A stretch of DNA of 64,000 nt from Senimuribacter sp049852125 (GTDB taxonomy: Bacteria > Bacillota > Clostridia > Peptostreptococcales > Anaerovoracaceae), in assembly GCF_049852125.1 (NCBI RefSeq), contig NZ_CP187532.1:1364001-1428000 (forward strand). The letters are read 5' to 3'. The notes under the pieces were generated by a model that saw only the letters and a list, made by a program, of their open reading frames with translations, was not told where the DNA came from and did no database searches. Below, piece by piece: positions 1 through 8,923 of this stretch. Position 1 is the stretch's first letter, and each line of letters starts with the position of its first letter. The position numbers and the translations under genes are program-made.

Positions 1-452
1 ACAGAACCTCTGTCAAAACAAAAGTCCAATTTTCCGTTTAGTAAATTTTTATATTTGCAGTCTTCAAATTCCGGAAAGGTCGTTAACTGATAGTTTGGAC
101 ACGCCATAGTAAAGCCTGCCAAAAGATCAGGAATTTCCGTAAAGTTGATTAGGGCTGGAAGTCCCACAGAACATTGATTTTTATCCATAGAAGAAAATTG
201 CTCCATGGAAAGAAAAAAGTCCTCCCAGGAAGAATTCAGCGCGGAAGCTTTTGTGACAAAGAATACGCCGGCATCGGTCAGTTCGACAGAGCGGTTGGTT
301 CTGATAAAGAGAGCAAGTCCCAGTTCCTTTTCAACTTTTGTTACCTTCTGTGATACGGCGGACTGAGTTAGAAACAGTTTATTTGCAGCTGCCGTAATAC
401 TTTTTTCTTCCGCGACTTTCAGTACGCAGAGGATATCCTGCATATCAATCAT
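1..452 (-). CDS. LysR-family transcriptional regulator (partial)
   Basis: The reverse strand reads MIDMQDILCVLKVAEEKSIT and continues with an AAANKLFLTQSAVSQKV helix-turn-helix and the LFIRTNRSVELTDAG wing. This is the N-terminal LysR DNA-binding domain, followed by the start of the effector domain. The window edge cuts off the C-terminus. The ATG at 450-452 has AAGGAAG 8 nt upstream; an in-frame ATG at 474-476 has no ribosome binding site. The gene is divergent from the peptidase locus starting at 600, and LysR proteins often control the divergent neighbour, so it may regulate that locus (inference). The ligand is unknown. Confidence 0.9.
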   Translation of the reverse strand, partial: MIDMQDILCVLKVAEEKSITAAANKLFLTQSAVSQKVTKVEKELGLALFIRTNRSVELTDAGVFFVTKASALNSSWEDFFLSMEQFSSMDKNQCSVGLPALINFTEIPDLLAGFTMACPNYQLTTFPEFEDCKYKNLLNGKLDFCFDRGS

Positions 453-494
453 GTAACTTGCTTCCTTCTCTGTCATTAATTTTTTTGTATTGTC

Positions 495-523
495 ATTATA
501 GTCGATAAATTTACAAAATGCAA
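495..523 (-). promoter_or_regulatory. Sigma-A-type promoter of the LysR gene
   Basis: On the reverse strand, TTGCAT (518-523) is followed after exactly 17 bp by TATAAT (495-500), about 40 bp before the LysR start codon. Confidence 0.7.
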
Positions 524-556
524 GAGAAGTCGTAAAATTTAATTAATTAAAACATT

Positions 557-572
557 TTATTGAACATATCAG
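557..572 (+). promoter_or_regulatory. Repeated operator-like motif TTATTGAACATATCAG, copy 1
   Basis: This 16-mer lies in the divergent region, 28 bp before the S10 peptidase start. An identical copy is at 10396-10411 and a copy with one mismatch is at 11083-11098, each just upstream of a gene. No -10 box fits at 17 bp from its TTGAAC in all three copies. A shared protein-binding site is therefore more likely than a promoter. Confidence 0.5.
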
Positions 573-599
573 ATTAGAAAGCGAGAAAGGATAAACTAA

Positions 600-2006
600 G
601 TGAGAGAATATACCACTACAGCAAATCAGTTGATGCTACTGGGAAAGCCGCTTACCTATCGTACCAGGTGCAAAGCATATGCTGTAAAAGACACCGATGG
701 GCGGGAAATCGGCGACATGTTTTTCTATGAATATATACGTACGGATGTTGCATGTTCGGCAAAGAGACCGGTTCTCTTTGCCTATAACGGCGGACCGGGG
801 GCTTCCTGTTTTTGGCTACATATTGGATGCTTTGCGCCGAAGAGAGTGAAAATGGAATGGATTTTTAATGGAGAAGAGGAACCGAAGGAAACCCTTCTGG
901 AAGAAAATCCGAATTGTCCCTTAGATATTTGCGATATTGTACTGATTGATCCGCTGGGAACTGGCTATGGATCCTTTGCAGGGGAGCAGGAAGCGAAGGC
1001 GTTTTATCATCCGGAGGCTGATGCAGGCGTGATTGCGGACTTTATTGTGGACTGGCTGATCGAGCATCAAAGAATGGATAGTCCTGTTTATCTGGCGGCA
1101 GAAAGTTATGGAACCATTCGTTCTGTATTGGTGGCAAGCGCACTGGCGGGAGGTCCACTCCTTCCATCTGCAAAGGCAAAGGGCATCCGCGTTTCCGGCA
1201 TGATTATGATGGGAGCTTCTCTCATTGCGGAACCGACAAACGGCTTTTTCTCGGAAAAAGGACTGCCGTTTAGCGTGCAAATTCTGCCGACTGCAGCGGC
1301 GGCAAACTGGTATCACAGTAAAGAGAAAAGCTGCACGCTGGAAGAACGCATGGATGAGACGCAGCGATTTATTGAAAATACCTATTTGCGGGTGTTATAT
1401 CTTGGGAGCAGGCTGCCGGAAGAAGAACAGACTGCGGCAGCAGAACAGCTGTCTGCGCTGACCGGTCTTTCTGCGGGATGGCTGAAAGTTCATGGACTGC
1501 AGTTTGACAGTACGTACTTTAGGAGCCAGCGGTTGTCTGAGCAGGGTATGATGATGAGTCTGTATGACGCAAGATTTGTACGCAGGCAGGGTACAGAAAT
1601 TGACCCGGCGGCAGACGATGCAGCGCTCGGTAAATTAGCGCCATATTTTCTAAAGGGACTGCGAGCATATGAAAAAGAACTGGGCATAGAAGAGATGAAA
1701 CCGTTTATTTATACAGATTTTCATCAGGCAATGAATTGGACGTTCCGTATAGACAGTACACCTTTTGCCCATCTGCAGGCGGCTTTGGACAGAAATAAAC
1801 ACATGCGGGTGTTCTTTGTAAACGGAGTTTATGATTTCTGCGCTGAGGTAGGACAGGTAGCTTACGCGGCGGCGAAGCTGCGCGCTGATGAAGGTCAGGT
1901 ACTGGTAAAAAATTACCCATCAGGACATATGCCGTATATTGGAACGGAAAGCGCGGCCCTGCTTGGGGAAGATTTGCGGGCATTTCTGCAGAAAGGAACC
2001 TACTGA
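600..2006 (+). CDS. S10-family serine carboxypeptidase-like peptidase (paralog 1)
   Basis: This 468-residue protein has the S10 (carboxypeptidase Y/cathepsin A clan) signatures. The oxyanion loop NGGPGAS is at 63-69 and the nucleophile elbow AESYG has Ser169. The likely triad Asp412 is in GVYDF and His443 in SGHMPY. S10 enzymes remove C-terminal residues from peptides. No signal peptide is visible, so it is probably cytoplasmic and acts on imported peptides. The start is GTG, with GAAAGG about 10 nt upstream. The stop overlaps the start of the M14 gene (TGATG). Two more paralogs lie at 7526 and 8924. Confidence 0.88.
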   Translation: MREYTTTANQLMLLGKPLTYRTRCKAYAVKDTDGREIGDMFFYEYIRTDVACSAKRPVLFAYNGGPGASCFWLHIGCFAPKRVKMEWIFNGEEEPKETLLEENPNCPLDICDIVLIDPLGTGYGSFAGEQEAKAFYHPEADAGVIADFIVDWLIEHQRMDSPVYLAAESYGTIRSVLVASALAGGPLLPSAKAKGIRVSGMIMMGASLIAEPTNGFFSEKGLPFSVQILPTAAAANWYHSKEKSCTLEERMDETQRFIENTYLRVLYLGSRLPEEEQTAAAEQLSALTGLSAGWLKVHGLQFDSTYFRSQRLSEQGMMMSLYDARFVRRQGTEIDPAADDAALGKLAPYFLKGLRAYEKELGIEEMKPFIYTDFHQAMNWTFRIDSTPFAHLQAALDRNKHMRVFFVNGVYDFCAEVGQVAYAAAKLRADEGQVLVKNYPSGHMPYIGTESAALLGEDLRAFLQKGTY

Positions 2007-3622
2007 TGCTTTACAGAAAAAATCACTACTATACATATGAGGAAATAAAGATGTTGCTGTCAGCGTGGCAGCAGGGCTATCCATCGCTTTTGAAAGTAAG
2101 TTCCATCGGAAAGACTTACGAGGGTAGAGAAATCTTTGCCGCAGAAATGACAGCCGGCGGAAATCCAGAAAGAAAACCGGGCATTCTGATCAACGGAAAT
2201 TTGCACAGCAAAGAACTGATCGGATCAAATGCAGTGCTTTATGCCATGGAGTATTTTCTGTCCGGCTATGGAGAAGATCCATCTGTGACGAAACTTTTAG
2301 AAGAGAAAACTCTGTATTTTATTCCAAGAATTAACGCAGACGGTGCAGAGATTTCAGTGGCGACGCCTTATACGCGCAGAGGTTCAAAGCGAATGTTTCA
2401 CGAGGAAGAAGAGGGTGTTTATCCTGCTGATATCAATGGAGATGGAGAAATTGTGAAGATGCGGATTCCATCAGGCAGCGGCCAGTGGAAATGCGACGAA
2501 ATAGACAGCAGACTGATGGTACCGTGAACGGAAGATGATAAAGAAAGCGTCTTTTATGATCTTGTAACGGAGGGTCTGGTTTGCGGAGAAGTCAAGAGAC
2601 CGTTAAAAGACGCAAGAGATCCTTACGATTTAGATCCTAACAGAGAGTTTCCTTTTGACTGGAGCAAGGATACCATCGGATATACCCGCAGGGAATGCAG
2701 CGGTAAGTATCCGCTGTATGAATGCGAGGTACGGCATTTGGCGGATTTTATCTTTGACCATGAAAATATCAATACGGTAGTCGATGAGCATTCCTGCGGC
2801 GGCGCCTATATTGCGCCGATGACATTCTGTCAGGAACACGGCGGTCCTGAAAAAGATGTAGAGATTTTTGTACGAGAAGGCGTGAAAGCGACAGAGAGAA
2901 CCGGCTATGTTTCAAACGGTGCGTTTCCGCCGGGTCTTGTTGGTGTAGCAAAAGGCAGTTATACGACTTGGCTGTATTATGAGAGAGGCATTGCGGCATG
3001 GTGCAACGAGAACTGGAACAGCAGACAGCTTGTGGAACCGGTCGACGCCGACCATCCGCTCCCATATATGACGGCATTGACGCCGCCGGAGGATGCGCTG
3101 GCGATGGAGCGAAAGCTGCTTGCGTGGGATGACACCCAAGAGGAATCGTATTTTTGTCCATGGACGGAATTTGAACACCCACAGCTGGGAAAGGTTGAAA
3201 TCGGTGGATGGAAGGAAAAATGGATTATGGACAATCCACCGACTTTTTTGATGGAGCAGGAATGTGAAAAGGCGCTGCAGTTTATCCTGCAATGCATCGA
3301 AGCATCACCGCAGCTATCGATGGGAATACCAGCGGAAGTTTTGCATGAAGGAAAAAGATACATAGAAGTTCGGATAGAAAATACAGGGAAATATCCTGTT
3401 AGCGGAACTTATCAGGCGGAAGAATTGGGAATTTCTGCAGAAATTACAGCGGATATCTACTTTGAAGCGGACTGCTGTTCAGCGGAAAATTTACCTGAAA
3501 ATTTGGCAGGAAGAGAAGTGGTTGTACTACGGTTTGCGGTACCGGAAACTGTATCAGGTCCGTATCGTATTGAACTTTGCAGCAGATGCAGTGGAACAGT
3601 CAGTGTATCAGGTCGGATATAG
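2006..3622 (+). pseudogene. M14-family zinc carboxypeptidase interrupted by in-frame TGA
   Basis: One reading frame of 538 codons encodes an M14 metallocarboxypeptidase, but codon 174 is TGA. The first segment (2006-2527) carries the zinc ligands in NGNLHSKE (His67, Glu70) and the RINADGAE substrate loop. The frame then continues without another stop through DLDPNREFPFDW to the third ligand, His262 in VVDEHSCGG, and a C-terminal accessory domain. Each piece alone lacks part of the zinc site. A single CGA-to-TGA transition would explain the break, since members of this family that I recall have Arg near this loop (from memory). The first ATG overlaps the upstream S10 stop. If the TGA is not read through, the enzyme is dead. 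Confidence 0.75.
2525..2527 (+). other. In-frame TGA within the M14 peptidase
   Basis: The preceding residues read SRLMVP and the following ones TEDDKESVFYD in the same frame. Open frame on both sides, with family motifs split across it, shows that this is a single codon change rather than an indel. TGA is a normal stop elsewhere in the window (for example after the genes at 600 and 3650), so the code is standard. Confidence 0.85.
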
Positions 3623-3649
3623 AGAAACAGCAATAAGCAGGTAGATAAA

Positions 3650-4063
3650 ATGAGATATGATGAAAATATTTTAATTGCGGAAGAAAAAGAAACATGCGTT
3701 TTTTTTGAGAAGCTAGAGAATGATGATCGCGCAGTGTATGGAATTTTGATGAATCCATGGATAGGATCATTTTTCGATTATGGAGATAGCATTTATTTTG
3801 ACGCAGAAAAGGATAAGGATTTCTGTTTGTTTCTGGAAAAATTGATAAAAGAAAGTGTTTTTCTGGATGAAGTGGAGATTACCAAACCTCTCGTAATTTT
3901 GCAGGAAGAAGGGAAATCTCCGTTTAGTACAATCCATGGGGAAGCATTATTTACAATAATAAAAGCAAAATGTCCTGCTGTTCGATGTTGTATGATGCTG
4001 TATTCAAAAGAGTGTAAATTAATTGCGGAATTGAGAGCTGAAAAATGGCTCAAGGAGGGCTGA
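3650..4063 (+). CDS. Hypothetical protein, 137 aa
   Basis: I do not recognise the family. The protein is acidic at its N-terminus and soluble, with no membrane segment or signal peptide, and has a CPAVRCC cysteine cluster near residues 111-117. It lies between the M14 and S9 peptidase genes in the same direction. It ends 4 bp before the S9 start, and the S9 ribosome binding site overlaps its last codons, so the two are probably co-transcribed and perhaps translationally coupled. A role in peptide use is suggested only by position. Confidence 0.65.
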   Translation: MRYDENILIAEEKETCVFFEKLENDDRAVYGILMNPWIGSFFDYGDSIYFDAEKDKDFCLFLEKLIKESVFLDEVEITKPLVILQEEGKSPFSTIHGEALFTIIKAKCPAVRCCMMLYSKECKLIAELRAEKWLKEG

Positions 4064-4067
4064 AAGG

Positions 4068-5996
4068 ATGCAGAAAAAACTACTGTCGGTAGACAATTTC
4101 AAGGATATGGTCTATATTACGGAGCCTTCTTCAAATGGCAGGGGAGATTATAGCTATAGCCAGCAATTTTGGTCTGAAAGGAGTAATTCATATTTAGGAA
4201 AATGCAGATTCCAGGGAAGAGAGCAAGGCTTTTGGGCTGAAGAAGAAGGTTGCAACTTGAATTGCCCGCAAATTTCGCCTAATGGACAAATGGCTGCTTG
4301 TATTGCACTGATGCCAGATGGTAGCAAGGCGCTATGGATTTATGATTTACTGCAGCAAAAAAGAACAAATATTATCAATATCAATAATATGGAAGAATTT
4401 GTTTGGTCTGCGGATAGTAGGTCTATATGCATGATTATCGTAGAAAAAGAGGCAGATAAAGATGGAATTCGTATGGTTGATTCTGTCGGATATAGATCGA
4501 ATGAAGATAAAGGAATACGCCCGGAAAAAAGATATATTCTTATGATTGCTGATATTCAAACCGGAAAGTTAAAAAGCCTTCTATGTGAGAGAAAACCTTT
4601 AAAAAAGGTGATTTGGATGAAAACAGAGGATGCTGTAATTGTTTTTTCTGGTGAAACGCAAAGCTATTTGAAAGTAAATGTGCAAAGTAAGATTCGAACG
4701 GTTCTTTGCAGTGGATTAATTATGGCGTCTAAGTGGAGCCATGCTGTTCTGACGCAGAATGAAAAACATCTTTTTGTGCCTACTTCCAACTTTGATAATG
4801 GCAGTGGGCAATGCAGCAGACTGACCTGTGTAGAAACAGATGGAACAGGCGTTGTTTCGGTTAAACACAGCGGACAGATACCACAGGAATGGGTTCCTGC
4901 ATATAGTGACGGAGATATTCTGGAAACAAAGAACGATTATATGGGTACAAGTTTAGAAAGCGAAGCGTTTTTCGCGGTCGGAGAGCGAGGAGGCGTAAGC
5001 GGCATTTATTGTGGAACTTATTATAATGGGGAAATTCTTTGGAAAAGGATATGCGAAGGCGGTGTTTTTACAGCGTTGACAGTGGTAGATAAGGATACAT
5101 TGCTTACAGTTTGGAGTGATGCAGATATGCCGCCGGAACTTTATAAGGTTGGTATTTCCTGTGGAGAAATGAAAAAGGTCACTGACGCAAACGCATGGAC
5201 TGAGAAATATGCATTAGCACCCCAAACGCGCATTTGTGTTGAGGTTGATACAGCAACGAAATTATATGGATATTATATGCTGCCACCAATGCGTCTAAGG
5301 AATCAGGTGCATGATAAGCTGCCAGTAGTGCTGACAGTACATGGAGGACCGGCATCAAGCTATTGCGGTGGATTTTTTATGGAACGCCAGCTTTTAGCAG
5401 CACAAGGATATTGCGTAGTATATGGAGATCCAAGAGGAAGTACAGGATATGGTGAGGATTTTGCGCGGGCAGATTATGCTTTTGATGGAACTGCAGCGAG
5501 TGATTTGATGGTACTGTTAGATTATGTCCTTGAAAAAATTGATATGCTAGATAAGAGCAGGCAGGCTGTAATTGGCGGAAGCTATGGAGGCTATATGACA
5601 GTTTGGCTGGCGGCTCATGAGAAACGATTTAAAACAGCCTGTGCGCTGCGCGGTTTATTTAGCTATCTTGATTTGACGTTACTTTCTGAAGGGGCAGGGC
5701 AGGTACCATTTGGAGCGGATACAAGTAGCGTGCTGGGAGAGTTTATTAGAGAATCTGTTTTTCTGGAGGGGAGAAAAATAACAATTCCTCTGCTTATTTG
5801 TCATGGGGAGAAGGATATGGTTTGCCCAGTAGAGGGTGCCTATAGGCTTTATGCGGCAGTACGGGACAATCAACCGCAAGTTCCGGTTGAGCTTAATATT
5901 TTCAAGGACTGCAAGCATGCGATTGATCCACAAAGCGCAGAAAATAGTATAAAGTTTTATGATGCAGTATTATCATGGTTAATAAAATACCTATGA
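4068..5996 (+). CDS. S9-family prolyl oligopeptidase/acylaminoacyl-peptidase-like
   Basis: This 642-residue protein has an N-terminal part with beta-propeller-like repeats and a C-terminal alpha/beta hydrolase domain from about residue 410. The hydrolase carries VHGGPASS, GDPRGSTGYG and the nucleophile motif GGSYGGY with Ser505. Asp583 (HGEKDM) and His617 (CKHAID) complete the expected triad. S9 enzymes cleave short peptides, often after proline or from blocked N-termini; the exact specificity cannot be read here. The ribosome binding site AAGGAGGG precedes the ATG. No signal peptide is seen, so the protein is probably cytoplasmic, like the S10 neighbours. Confidence 0.88.
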   Translation: MQKKLLSVDNFKDMVYITEPSSNGRGDYSYSQQFWSERSNSYLGKCRFQGREQGFWAEEEGCNLNCPQISPNGQMAACIALMPDGSKALWIYDLLQQKRTNIININNMEEFVWSADSRSICMIIVEKEADKDGIRMVDSVGYRSNEDKGIRPEKRYILMIADIQTGKLKSLLCERKPLKKVIWMKTEDAVIVFSGETQSYLKVNVQSKIRTVLCSGLIMASKWSHAVLTQNEKHLFVPTSNFDNGSGQCSRLTCVETDGTGVVSVKHSGQIPQEWVPAYSDGDILETKNDYMGTSLESEAFFAVGERGGVSGIYCGTYYNGEILWKRICEGGVFTALTVVDKDTLLTVWSDADMPPELYKVGISCGEMKKVTDANAWTEKYALAPQTRICVEVDTATKLYGYYMLPPMRLRNQVHDKLPVVLTVHGGPASSYCGGFFMERQLLAAQGYCVVYGDPRGSTGYGEDFARADYAFDGTAASDLMVLLDYVLEKIDMLDKSRQAVIGGSYGGYMTVWLAAHEKRFKTACALRGLFSYLDLTLLSEGAGQVPFGADTSSVLGEFIRESVFLEGRKITIPLLICHGEKDMVCPVEGAYRLYAAVRDNQPQVPVELNIFKDCKHAIDPQSAENSIKFYDAVLSWLIKYL

Positions 5997-6048
5997 TTAA
6001 TAAATGAGAGAGAAGCAGGGAAGGGAAGTGATATAAAGAGGGAGAAAG

Positions 6049-6084
6049 ATGAAACCGATATTCGCTTTAAGAAAAAAGAAGTAA
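6049..6084 (+). CDS. Possible 11-residue leader peptide
   Basis: AGAGGGAGAAAG precedes an ATG that encodes MKPIFALRKKK. The TAA stop abuts the AGGAG ribosome binding site of the transporter at 6097. The arrangement would allow translational coupling. Such a short frame can easily occur by chance, so confidence is low. Confidence 0.2.
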   Translation: MKPIFALRKKK

Positions 6085-6096
6085 GGAGAAACTAAA

Positions 6097-7512
6097 ATGG
6101 GAAAGAACACGACAACTTTACCAAATCAGAAGAAATTGCCGAAAAAACTGGTTTTACTGTATGGTGCATCAAGTTTTGGTGTGTCAAGTTTAACAGTCAT
6201 GAATGCGGCATTTTTGGTATTTTTTTACACACAGGTATTAGGTATAAAAATTGAAATTGCCAGCACAATCATACTGATTGCTAAAATATGGGATATCATC
6301 AATGACCCTATGATGGGTGGCATAATTGATATGACCAGGTCTAAAGAAGGAAAATGCCGTGTATGGCTAAAATATTTTACGGCACCTGCAGGCATTCTGT
6401 TTGCGTTAACTTTTATGTGCCCGAGCTTATCGGGAACCGGTCGGATTGTGTGGGCAGCGGTTATTTACATTTTGCAGGGAATGTTGAGTACTGCATTATT
6501 TATTCCTTCTAAAACATTATGTGGTCGAATCACGACAGATAAAACACAAAGGGCTTTATTACAACAGTCAGGCAGCGTGTATAACGTATTGGCAAATTTG
6601 TTTGTTGGATCGGCAACAATGCCACTGGTTGGTATGATTGGCAAAGGGGATATGCAAAAGGGATTTATGTTTGTAGGGATCCTTTATGGAATTCTATTTA
6701 TGATTTCATATTTCATTACCTTTTGGGTAACGAAGGGATATGAGCCAGTAGAAGAAGTGGAAGTATTAAGTGGAGAGAGACTAGGTGAAAGAATTCCGCT
6801 TTCGGTTAGTTTGAAGGCACTATTTTCAAACAAAATGTTCCTTATTCTTGTAGTAGGAATTTTTATGCTGTACTTTGCGAACTCACTTCCGAGTGCGACC
6901 AATGCGTATTATATACAATATAATTTGAATAACAATATGCTTGTATATTCTATCATATCGTTTTCTGGAATAGGAGGCGCTATGTTCGTTGCGATTACCC
7001 TGAGTTTTTTTGTAAAGCGATTGGGAAATAACGGAACTGCTATTTTGGGATGTGTGGCTGCTATTTTAGGATTGCTCATCAGATTTATTGCACACGACTG
7101 CAATATGACCATTCTTGCAATTGGAAATGTCGGATTAGGATTTGGTGAGGCATTGGCATCTGGAACCATGGTTTTGAATATGTTTGATGCTGGAACATAT
7201 GGTCAGTGGAAAGATCCAAACAGCGCATGTAATGAAGCAATTTTGCTTTCCGGTCATTCTGCGGCATATAAAATTGGAATGGCACTTGGCGGTCCGTTGG
7301 GAGGATACATGCTTTTAATGGTGCCATTTGTAGAAGGAGCGGCAGCGCAGGAGGAAAGTGTTATAAATTTATTCTTCTATATGGAAACCATCATACCATG
7401 CCTGATGTTTATTATTCCGTTAGTAATCTTCTTATATTTGAGAAGATTTGAGAAACAAATTCCACTGATGAGGAAAGAAATCGCAGAACGCGAACAGAAG
7501 GAAAACGCATAA
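6097..7512 (+). CDS. GPH-type MFS symporter (MelB-like)
   Basis: This 471-residue polytopic membrane protein has about 12 hydrophobic segments. It carries the glycoside-pentoside-hexuronide:cation symporter signature KIWDIINDPMMGGIID in its N-terminal half, whose acidic residues form the cation site in MelB. GPH proteins usually co-transport sugars with Na+ or H+. Here every close neighbour is a peptidase, so a peptide or amino-acid-derived substrate is a reasonable inference but not shown. AAGGAG lies 8 nt before the ATG. It is followed after 13 bp by the second S10 peptidase, suggesting one operon. Confidence 0.85.
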   Translation: MGKNTTTLPNQKKLPKKLVLLYGASSFGVSSLTVMNAAFLVFFYTQVLGIKIEIASTIILIAKIWDIINDPMMGGIIDMTRSKEGKCRVWLKYFTAPAGILFALTFMCPSLSGTGRIVWAAVIYILQGMLSTALFIPSKTLCGRITTDKTQRALLQQSGSVYNVLANLFVGSATMPLVGMIGKGDMQKGFMFVGILYGILFMISYFITFWVTKGYEPVEEVEVLSGERLGERIPLSVSLKALFSNKMFLILVVGIFMLYFANSLPSATNAYYIQYNLNNNMLVYSIISFSGIGGAMFVAITLSFFVKRLGNNGTAILGCVAAILGLLIRFIAHDCNMTILAIGNVGLGFGEALASGTMVLNMFDAGTYGQWKDPNSACNEAILLSGHSAAYKIGMALGGPLGGYMLLMVPFVEGAAAQEESVINLFFYMETIIPCLMFIIPLVIFLYLRRFEKQIPLMRKEIAEREQKENA

Positions 7513-7525
7513 GGAGAATCAAGAT

Positions 7526-8914
7526 ATGTTTGCAGAAAAGAAATTTGTGACGGAACACACCTGTGAAGTAAAAGGACAGAAAATTTCGTATCGCGCAACA
7601 GTAGAAAATTTTTTCCTCTATGATAGAGAGGGAGAAAAAGAGGCGAGCATGTACACGTTTGCTTACGAGAGATGTGATATCGAGAGAACGCCGCAGCGTC
7701 CCGTGCTGTTTGCCTATAATGGAGGACCCGGCGGCGCCAGCGCCATGATCAATTTTGCCGCGCTTGCGCCAGAGCGGGTTAAAGTCGGAGAGGCAACCTC
7801 GCTTTCTATGACGCCGCCTTATGAGGTAGAAGAAAATACGGAATGCATTTTGGATATCTGTGACATTGTTACAATCGATCCCGTCGAAACCGGCTATTCC
7901 AGACTGCTGAAAGCAGAGGCAGGCGCGAAATACTTTAATACGGAAAGCGACTGCCGCTCTTTTGTAAAAGTCATTGCAAAGTGGCTTGATGCACATGAGC
8001 GTTGGAACAGCCCGGTATATCTGATGGGAGAAAGCTATGGAACGATTCGAAACGCTATGCTGGCAGGCATGCTTAGCGTGGATTTAAAAGCAGGATGCAA
8101 CTATGTCAATCTCAGTGGGATTATCATGCTGGGCAGCGCCTTTGATCATGGTCAAAAGGCTTATCCAATCGACACGCCGATTCTGAATTTTACGGCTGTA
8201 GCAGCGACTTACTGGTATCATCATCAAAGCATGCTGCCGGCACGGGATGTTTTTTTGAAAGAAGCAGATCGTTTCGCTTATGAGGAATATCTGCCGGCAT
8301 TAGCATTAGGACGGCGCCTTCGTGAGGAAAAAAGAACGCATATCAAGGAGCGGCTGACTTATTTCACCGGACTTGATGAGGAAACCCTGGAAGATTTGAA
8401 TCTTCGCGTGGATACTTACAATTATCCTGCCTATGGTTTGCGGAAAGAAGGGAAGGTACTGGGTCGTTATGATGGTAGATTTACCATGGAAGCGCCGAAG
8501 GGCAGCTGGGATGATCTGGAGGAAGAAGATATGGCAAGCAGCGGACTGATGAGCGCTGTGCAGCAGTGCTTTAACAGCATCTGGAAGAAAAAACTGCATA
8601 TCGATCTGGAAGATGCGTACAGACCGCTGTGCTTCGATATTTGTGCTGATTGGGATTTTTCTACAAGTACAGCGCCGATTAAGAGTTTGGCACAGGCAAT
8701 GAAACGGATTCCAAATATGAAACTGATGTTGGGCTGTGGTTACTACGACTTGCTGACTACGATGGGTTTTTCTCAATATACGCTGGATCAGTTCAACCTG
8801 CCGGCGGAAAGAGTGCGGATGGAATATTTTGAAACTGGGCATATGCCATATCTGGGCAGCAAAGAGTGTGATGCTTTTGGAAGATCGGTCAGAGCATTTA
8901 TCGAATGGAACTAG
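7526..8914 (+). CDS. S10-family serine carboxypeptidase-like peptidase (paralog 2)
   Basis: This 462-residue S10 enzyme has NGGPGGAS at 65-72, the nucleophile Ser170 in MGESYGT, the probable triad Asp408 in GYYDLL and His439 in TGHMPY. It shares the block RWNSPVYLMGESYGTIR with paralog 3 and has a close equivalent in paralog 1, so the three arose by duplication. There is no signal peptide. AGGAGA lies before the ATG. It sits 13 bp after the symporter and 9 bp before paralog 3, which fits co-expression of an uptake and hydrolysis unit. Confidence 0.88.
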   Translation: MFAEKKFVTEHTCEVKGQKISYRATVENFFLYDREGEKEASMYTFAYERCDIERTPQRPVLFAYNGGPGGASAMINFAALAPERVKVGEATSLSMTPPYEVEENTECILDICDIVTIDPVETGYSRLLKAEAGAKYFNTESDCRSFVKVIAKWLDAHERWNSPVYLMGESYGTIRNAMLAGMLSVDLKAGCNYVNLSGIIMLGSAFDHGQKAYPIDTPILNFTAVAATYWYHHQSMLPARDVFLKEADRFAYEEYLPALALGRRLREEKRTHIKERLTYFTGLDEETLEDLNLRVDTYNYPAYGLRKEGKVLGRYDGRFTMEAPKGSWDDLEEEDMASSGLMSAVQQCFNSIWKKKLHIDLEDAYRPLCFDICADWDFSTSTAPIKSLAQAMKRIPNMKLMLGCGYYDLLTTMGFSQYTLDQFNLPAERVRMEYFETGHMPYLGSKECDAFGRSVRAFIEWN

Positions 8915-8923
8915 GAGAACGAA

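Noticed and set aside
557..572. Motif TTATTGAAC as a -35 box
   Set aside because: No matching -10 box occurs at 16-18 bp in all three copies.
2525..2527. Confident selenocysteine codon
   Set aside because: No clear insertion hairpin follows and the site is not a known selenocysteine position in M14 enzymes. A nonsense mutation is simpler.
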